The position numbers were made by a program, and so were the translations under genes. A stretch of DNA of 64,000 nucleotides from Antedon mediterranea (taxonomy: Eukaryota > Echinodermata > Crinoidea > Comatulida > Antedonidae). Below the pieces are notes generated by a model. The model saw only the letters and a program-made list of their open reading frames with translations, was not told where the DNA came from and ran no database searches. This document shows positions 13,401-22,400 of this stretch, piece after piece (position 1 is the stretch's first letter; every line of letters starts with the position of its first letter). Location of the stretch: assembly GCF_964355755.1 (NCBI RefSeq), contig NC_092676.1, positions 9,406,288 through 9,470,287 of the forward strand, read 5' to 3'.

Positions 13401-16400
13401 ATAGACAAGTTCTATTTCCTCTGAAATATGATGTAAGAAGCATTTTTGGGTAGAAGCTGGGATCCACTTGATTTAGGATATTTCGACCTCGCTGATTACG
13501 AATATGGCGGATCCCAAGCGAAATTCGGCCATCTAAGCCCTTAATTTGCATAATTAAAAATGGCGGCCATTTTTTATAATTACCCTATATCTCGAGAACC
13601 ACTAGTCACAGATAATTAATTTTGGTGTCAAAATGTTTTAAATATATGTTTTTATATTCACTTTAATGACACATTTTCTCAAAAAATGGATGCAAGTCTT
13701 ATTTCTGACATTTTGACCTTAGACCTTGATTTATCGTATCTCAGTAACCAATAATCGGAGAGACACGAAATAGGGCTCAAATTGTTCAGAAACTATACAT
13801 TCATATTTATTATAATGAAATGTTTTTACAAAAAATGGCCGATTCTACAACTATTGACCTTTGAACTATTAGTCAAATATAATAATATAATAATAATATA
13901 ACTTTGAAAATTGTGGTCTTATGAATTTTTGTTTCTTTTTAAATTGTTTAAAACATGTGTGTTTCTATCCAGTCTAATTGCATATTTTGTAAAAGAATGG
14001 CCGATAGTATGGTTATTAACCTTTTAACTACAGCATAGGCCTACTGTATACTAAATATAATATAATTGCATAACTATGAAATTATTTATACACAATAATA
14101 ATTAGTAAAATTATAAAATTCACTGCCATCAAATATGATGTGTTATGATTTATATAGATTTAAAAAAAATTTGAACATTACATTTCTTGAAATTTGAAAT
14201 TACCTGCCATCAATATGATGGAGTATGATTATATATTTTTAAAAATGTGAACATGTCAGCTACATTTGACCAACACCGTAAACGTAGCAAACGAATCTTT
14301 CCGATTTCATAATAACTTGGTCACTGATAGGTTTTCTCTCAGGTCTTTAATTAGTTCATTTTTTTTTAAATACTTCCCATGCCGATGCCTTTGAGTGTCC
14401 ACTCTTAGATATGAACAGGGAAGAGTTAAATTACTGTATGTATGTATTAATGTAATTTAACTCTTCCCTGGATATGAGGTAGTAAAATTAGTAAAATTAC
14501 AAAATTCACTGCCATCAAATATGATGTGTTATGATTTATATAGATTTAAAAAAAAAATTGAATACGCAAGTGACAATTGTTGATATTTGAAATTACCTGC
14601 CATCAATATGATGGAGTATGATTATAGATTTTCTAAAATGTGAACATGTCGGCTACATTTGGAAATTACCTGCCATCAATATGATGGATTATGATTATAG
14701 ATTTAAAAAAGAATTTGAACACGTAAGCTACATTTGAAAATTACCTGCCATCAATATGATGGATTATGATTATAGATTTAAAAAAAATTTGAACACGTCT
14801 CAGCTACATTTGGAAATTACCTGCCATCAATATGATGGATTATGATTGTATAGTACCTGCCATCAATATGATGGATTATGAATATAGATTTAAAAAAGAA
14901 TTTGAACACGTAAGCTACATTTGAAAATTACCTGCCATCAATATGATGGATTATGATTGTATAGATTTAAAATAAAATGTGAACACGTAAGCTACATTTG
15001 GAATGAACATGTTAAGGGCATCAGTTAAGATCATTCATGCAAAGGTTTCCGTCATCTTTAGCGTTGTTACAGCGGCATAAAGCTGTACATGGTAGTTTTG
15101 ACTTCTTGCACCTATCTATTGGTTATGCATCGTGTCTTGCATCCACAATAAATCATCTCTAACGAAGCAGTAGGAATAGCTTCATTTTTCAGAAGCACTG
15201 GTTGAAGTTTACCATTAGATAGCTCCCAACCAATATGTTGGTGATGGCAAATGCTGGATTGGCGATACAGCTTTTTTCCATACGAGTGCTTGGAAGTGTG
15301 CTCTTTTTATATGTTGGTGCACTGCATCGCTTGTTGGAGGTAATGCCTCTGGTTTTTTTTTAAAAGCCTAACTTCATTGGTACTTTTAACTTGACCAACA
15401 CCGTAAACGTAGCAAATGAATCTTTCCGATTTCATAATAACTTGGTCACTGATAGGTTTTCTCCCAGGTCTTTAATTAGTTCATACTTTTTTTTTAATAC
15501 TTCCCATGCCGATGCCTTTGAGTGACCACTTAGATATGAGCAGTGAAGAGTTAAATTACTGTATGTATGTATTAATGTAATTTAACTCTTCCCTGGATAT
15601 GAGTAGTATGGCATCCACTAATAGTGTGGAATGGAATCAGTGCTTTTGTAGAACCCTCGGGCAAGGCTTGAAAAATGTCTTTTATAGATACTTTCTTTTT
15701 TTGGATGTCCCTGTCATCATCCATTTGGATACCATGCTTTGGTAGTGAGACACTAGAATCACTAGTACGTCTGTATCCCTAGAAGCAACTACAACTGTGT
15801 CGTATCGGACATTGGCAGCATGACAAGTCTCGTGTCCGATTCTTCATGGTCTGCTACCAGAGACAACGTATTCGTGTAGACTTTTGATGATTTAACAACT
15901 GATTCTTTCATAAATCCACCAGCTGTGACAATTTCTTTGTCTATAGGAGCTTGACGAATCAACTCCTCTGATAGAAATCGTGTCAGATCTGCATTATTAT
16001 CTTGTAATGCCAAAAAGTTGGTCATTTTCTCTAAAATAATTACATTATTGGATGTACAGTATAGGCCTAGTTACAATTTTCACAAATTTATATTAGCATT
16101 AAAATCTAATTAATCATGAAGGAAAACCAAGCACCATCCATAATCTCTCCTGGTGGTGACCTTATTTTTTATTTTTGGCAGCCATTCACAAGTTTTCGCT
16201 TTTTGAGTTTCGCTGCTCTTATGTAAAATTTTTTTAATCACAAACTCTACATAGAAAAGAACATTAAATGTTTTAAAATGAATGAAAAGTGATATGATAA
16301 AGGACTATTATTATAGTGTTATACTAAAAATAAGACGAGTTGGTTGGTGGTGTCAAAATTCACACTTATTCTTTACTTATTATTTACTCCATGCTCACAG

Positions 16401-19400
16401 ATGAATGTTATAGGCCTAATCCTATTTAAAGCTAGGTTGGCAATAACTATTAATAAGGCTTACAAGTTGTATCTATTAGTATTTATCTAGGCCTACTACT
16501 CACTCAGGGTGAACCCTCACTCAGGCCCACAACTAGGCCTAGTACTACTAGACTAGCTACTACTACTAGGCCTAGCCAATAGATAGGGGATAGTACACTA
16601 GCCAGTACAGCTGTAATGGGCTAGCTAGGCTTCCTATACTAACTAACAAAGCTGCACCATAGAAACTACAGTTTTTAGTTACCAATCTGCTAGGGCCTAG
16701 CCATTATAGTATATTCTTCAAGATAGGAGTTGTTTTTTTGTTGTTAAACTACAAAAGTTTCCCACATCGTCGTCTCGCCATATCACGTCGTAATTTTTTG
16801 GTGATGACCTAGAGGTCACATACACGCACAAGAAGAATCATACAAAAATGCATAATTCATAAGCTAATTCAGGTCAAGGGTTAAATTAAACCGGAAGCCA
16901 GCTGGCTGCCAACTGACTTCCGGTTGACTATTTTTTACTTTAAATTACGATTTTCTTAGGTAAATACATTTTTTTCCAATCAAATTTTATTTCAAAGTGA
17001 ATAACTTTTATGTATCATTAAAATGGCCTATTCAACAAAAATATTTTTAAAAATTATTTGTTCAGGGGGACAATACATCTTTAACGCAACTTAACGATCG
17101 ACAGGAAAACAGGCTTAAATGCAACTCAACGCAACGTAACGATCGACAGGAAAACAGGCTTTCGAAGCCTCACACAGGCTTGATGGTTTCTATTGTAGGT
17201 CCAGCAGGCGACGACCGACGACACACCGATTTACCTGACCTAGGTTGGTCGTCGGTCATCCTAAATCGAAAGTTACCTTTCAGTGAAGGTTTTTGAATAG
17301 CGATATAAACATCTCGACAATAATGTATAATTTATGACTGTCAATGATGACAAAGCTTTAGTTCCAGATGTTCAGATAGGCTATCAGTTTGCTCATTTTT
17401 TTTACAGAATGTTGGATGTGATGGGAAATTAAACTCTGAAGCAGTATTTGATAGATGTGGAAATTGCAACGGTGATGGCAGCAGATGCACAGCTACTAAA
17501 GCATCTAAGACTGTTGGTGGTGTATCTAACAGTAGGAATATTTTTTAAATATTATTAAACACAAAATACAATCATATTATACACATCAAATCAAAACTAT
17601 GTGTAATAAGGGTCGTTCACACCCGTGCCGGCGTCACCAAATAAAATCGAACGCCGCGCTAATGTTTCGTTTTGACGACGCTTCATGCGGCTATGCGCCA
17701 ATCAATCAAACCAATCAATCAAACCAATCAATCCGAGAATTACTTATATAATTACTTATATTATTACTTAATTAATTATATAAAGATTCTCATTGTACAA
17801 TATAGAGCAGAGTATTGGACATTAACATTCTCTATTCAACAAATATATGGTTAAATTTAAAAAAATTAAAAAAACACACTAATTTATGTAAATTCTATAA
17901 ATTATGTAAAACATGATTATAAAGAAAAATATTTTATTTTACTTGTTTGTGTGTTTAGAATTTGTCCATGTTGTTTCGATACCAATTGGGGCAACAAGCG
18001 TAATTGCAACCGACGGAGGAGAATATAGTTATCTAGGTAGGCACTGCAGTTTTATTCAATGATTCATTTGATCAGTATTAAATATTGGAAATCCAGGAAT
18101 CTGGACCATCATGGATGAAAATATTTATGCGCTGCAAATATATTCAATATGCAAATGCATTCAAATGTAGTATTAAAATTATATGTATTCAAATATCAAT
18201 CATGTACCGTTTAATAGGTGTACAATTCAATGGTGAGATTGTCATTGGTGATGATCACTTCCAACGACGACGTCAGGGTTTGGTGTCAGCTGGGGTAGAT
18301 TTAGTTTATTATTCATACGCGTTCGACCAAGTTATTATCAAAGGACCAACTACTGCTGTTATTGACATTATGGTACGTATACTAGTGGACTGATGAAACG
18401 TTGCATACTATTTATTCATTTAATTAGTTGGAAACTTGTTCAAATTTTTACCTTACTTCCTAATACTGCGTCCTTTACAATGGCTATACAATTTCTTTGA
18501 ATAGCTCTATAAAATACCTTGGTATCGAACTAAGCAATAGGCTTAATAGTGAATTAATTGTCTCAACAATTATTAAGAAAGTTAATGGTCGTATTAAATT
18601 TGCGTATAGGAATTGTCGTAACTTTGATCGCTGTATTCGTAAACTCATAATGGAAGCCCTGGCTCTAAGCCATATAAATTATGCTATATCATCCTGGTAC
18701 TGGGGTACAACCTCGGATTCCCGTACTAAACTTCAAAGAACACAAAATAAAGTAATTAGATTCATCTTAGGGAAACATAATAGATACCATATCACAATGA
18801 CACTACAACACGTACAGACAATATATACAAAAAGTTGTCCAGACTTTATGTTAAATAATTTTAATATGATAAATCATAACCATGGTACTAGAGGTAAATA
18901 TTGTAATTTTATTGTTCCAATGATTAACTATACTGTTAGTAAGACCTTTTTTTTTAATGCAATCACACTGTGGAACAAATTACCAATAGAAATAAAAAAT
19001 ATTTTTACACACAATAGTTTTAAAAGGACTCTTAAGAAATTTTTATTAACAAATATGCAAATTATGTAGACCTAAAATTTTGATTGACTTTTCTTGTAAA
19101 TAATAGTAGATATTTTTGTAATAATAATGATTATCAGAATTCGGCATAAATCTAACATGTAATTAAATTAATTTGTAATACTGTATAAAATAATAATAGA
19201 TCCATATTTTTGTATAATTATTGTAATATTATTTTATTATGTTGGGGACCCCTTTTGAAACAAGCCTCTGGGCTTAAAGGGCCTCCCCTGCTTTCCATGC
19301 TTATTTTCTTGTCTAGTCTTGTATTTTTATATTTAATGTTTCTCTTTTTATTTCATTTACATTATTCTGTTTTATTTATTTGTACTGTATTTGGAAAGCA

Positions 19401-22400
19401 ATAAATATTACTTACTATTACTGTAGACGCAATAACAAAACACCATTGAGAAAGGATGTAGTTTTCTTGGGTTAGGCCAAGTAGTTGACCGCGGTTAGTT
19501 TTCCCATGGAGGAAATAATATTATACATGGTTTTCTTGTTATAGTTCACCAAGGTTATTTTATGCATGGTTGCACAATCTAGTATTATGAATAAATCACT
19601 GTTCTTACTGAACCATTTCATTTATACATTTAGATTTTAAATACAAAAAAATCAATACAATTAGTTACATTTGCCAATTTTCAATTATATTACAGGTTTT
19701 CAAACATGCAAGGAGCCCTTTGTACAAGGCAAATGTTTCCTACAGTTACTACCAGAAGACTAGCATGGCAACTTCAGAATGGAGTAAAGGTTCGTGGTCA
19801 ACTTGCTCGAAGAGTTGTGGTTCAGGTCAAGAGACGCGTGACATCACTTGTACATTAGATGGACGGCCAGTAGCAACAGCAATGTGTAATGGTGTAAAAC
19901 CAAATGAACAGCGACCATGTGACCAAGGGTTATGTCCTATGAAGCAATGGGCAGCTGGAAAATATGGCCAGGTAAATGTTGCATATATAGTTATATATAT
20001 AATAGTTAAACACAAAGTCTAGATAAGATCAGTAAATATGGTTGAATAAAATGCAATTTATTTTTCCTCTCTGTGTAATATTTGATTCTAAAATAAGAGC
20101 AGATGATCACAGGGTGTCACGAAACCTAAGACCACGAAAGCTAAGATCCCCTAAGACCTAAGATCACGAAAGCTAAGACCCAAGACCTAAGATTACAAAT
20201 ATTTATCTTTCGCACCTGCCTTGTATTTTAACTCCCAACATTTATTCTGAATACCACACCTTAGAATTGGCACTTTCATGAAAAAGAATCACATAAAAAG
20301 TAACAAATACATTTTTAAATTGATGATTTTACAGACGTTTTTCTCGCACACAAAATGACTAGCCTACAGTACACTAGTAGCAGTATACTGTAATGTAACT
20401 CCTCGAGCTCCCCATGCTCAATGTTTTTGTTTCTATGGAACGTCAAAAGAGCAAAAATTATATAGAGGGCTGAAAACTCTGTTGGAGTCCATCTACAGTG
20501 TGGATGGAACAATGTAAAATTAAAATTGTAATGATAATAGTATAACCATGCAAGTACGAAGAAATAAATACTGGCAAATAAATTTTAACTTAAAAATCAT
20601 GATAAGTTTTTTTGTTTCGTTTTCTTTCTGTTTTTATACTTGTACTATTATTGTTGCTCTTTTGGCGCTCCATAGAAACAAAAACATTGAGCATGGGGAG
20701 CGGAGTTACATTACAGTATACAAAGAAACGTCTGTAAAATCATAAATTTAAAGGATTTATTTATTTGTTATTATGTGTTTCTCCTTCTGAAAGTACTTAT
20801 AAGTCCTAATTTTAAAGTGTGGTATTCAGGATAAAGTTAGTCAACAAATTTGGAGTCAAAATACAAGAAAGGCAGGTGCGTAAGAAAAACATTCTCTGAA
20901 CCAACACATTGGAGTAAATATATACCAACAAACAACCCGTCAAGTTTGTTTGTTGTAAAGAAAAAATATACATTTACTCAACGGGCGAAAATAATGTGAG
21001 TTTATCTATGTTTTGCGGTAGTATTAAATTATATTTATGGTAATAAATGAAAGCTACTGTGTTTAAAATTATGTATGGATAAACAAGTATTGTTTTTAAG
21101 CTGTAGTATATCTTAGAATTTGTAATCTTAGGTCTTGGGTCTTAGCTTTCGTGATCTTAGGTCTTAGGGGGTCTTAGCTTTCGTGGTCTTAGGTTTCGTG
21201 ACACCCGATGATCACACGTCGAATCACGTCCAATAACATTACGATTGTATGCATTATGTACTCTATTATTGACATTAAATAGCTTGTAGTCTGTAAGCTG
21301 CTAACATCAATGTTATAGACAGTAGATACCTTAACACATGTTCTGTATCGTGTAGTGTTCGGTGACATGCGGTGATGGCATTAAAACCAGAATTGTAACT
21401 TGTCAAAGTCCGTCCGAACAAGTACTGGATGATTCCGAATGCAATCCAGAAACTAAACCGAACGAACAGAAGCCATGCACAAAGCCAGCATGTAAGTAGA
21501 TTTTCAGTCTAACCCAATAATAAGATTACGATGACGGTGATATGATTGTGGTTATTAATCGTTCGTCTTTAAATCATAGGTTGCGGCGAGACATACACAA
21601 ACAATTCGGGTTCGCTAACCTCACCAAATTACCCGAATAAATACATGGCGAATACAGCTTGTGTGACAAAGATCCAAATAACGAGTGGTCGGCAAGTCAA
21701 AATCTCGTTTGAAGTGTTCAAATTGCAGAATTCAAAAAATTGCAAAATCGACTATGTCAAAGTAAGAGGATATATATATATATATAATTATATATTAATA
21801 TATATATAAACACAACAGGCAAAGAACATTAATTCTAAACCGCCCGGTGATATATATAAAAATACTGAAAGATGAGGGCGTATCAATTTGATCTCTGTTG
21901 CGCGTGCGTACAACTGAGGACTAGTGCTGTTCCGCCGTACCACGCCGAGAATGTTAAAGAGTCGCTATCCAATCGAGTTCGAACAATACCATGAAAGCCC
22001 CAGTGGTCTAATGGTTAGGATATCTGCATATCAAGCAGGCGGTCCGAGTTCGAGTCTCGGTTGGGGCGACTTTTTCTCATTCTCACAGATTTCCTCATCT
22101 TTATCGTTTCAAATTAGGCCTATATATATATATATATATATATATAAATCCAAAGGCAAATTACTGAAAAAAATGACAATGCTGTGGGTATCAGTGGCTG
22201 GATCTCAATGGAGATACAAAAATAAAAAGCGAAAAGCTAAATCAAAACGATAAAGTAAACAGCCAGAAAAGTTAGAAGAGCTTTCGGGCAACACTAGCCC
22301 TTCATCAGTGCAAGTGAAGGAATTTGGATAACGTCATAGTATAAAGCTGGCAATACCTACGTGTGCGACGTTTCACAAATCTTCATCTGGCAATGACTAG

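Larger units (their letters stand above)
12616..17162. mobile_element. 4.55 kb composite TIR element
   Basis: The left end starts AAGCCTGTTTTCCTGTCGAT and continues CGTTAAGTTGCGTTGCGTTGAG. The right end is the inverted copy (CAACTCAACGCAAC, then GATCGACAGGAAAACAGGCTT, ending at 17162), with a second complete end just inside it at 17083-17116. I do not see a clear target-site duplication. The interior holds a TIR MITE (12753-13305), AT-rich tandem sequence, a 75-bp minisatellite (14103-14990) and a decayed minus-strand gene of a nuclease-like family (15030-16025). It fills most of the intron 12206-17407 of ADAMTS-like gene 1. It may be a DNA transposon whose cargo or transposase gene has decayed, or a nested cluster flanked by chance by two ends. 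Confidence 0.55.
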
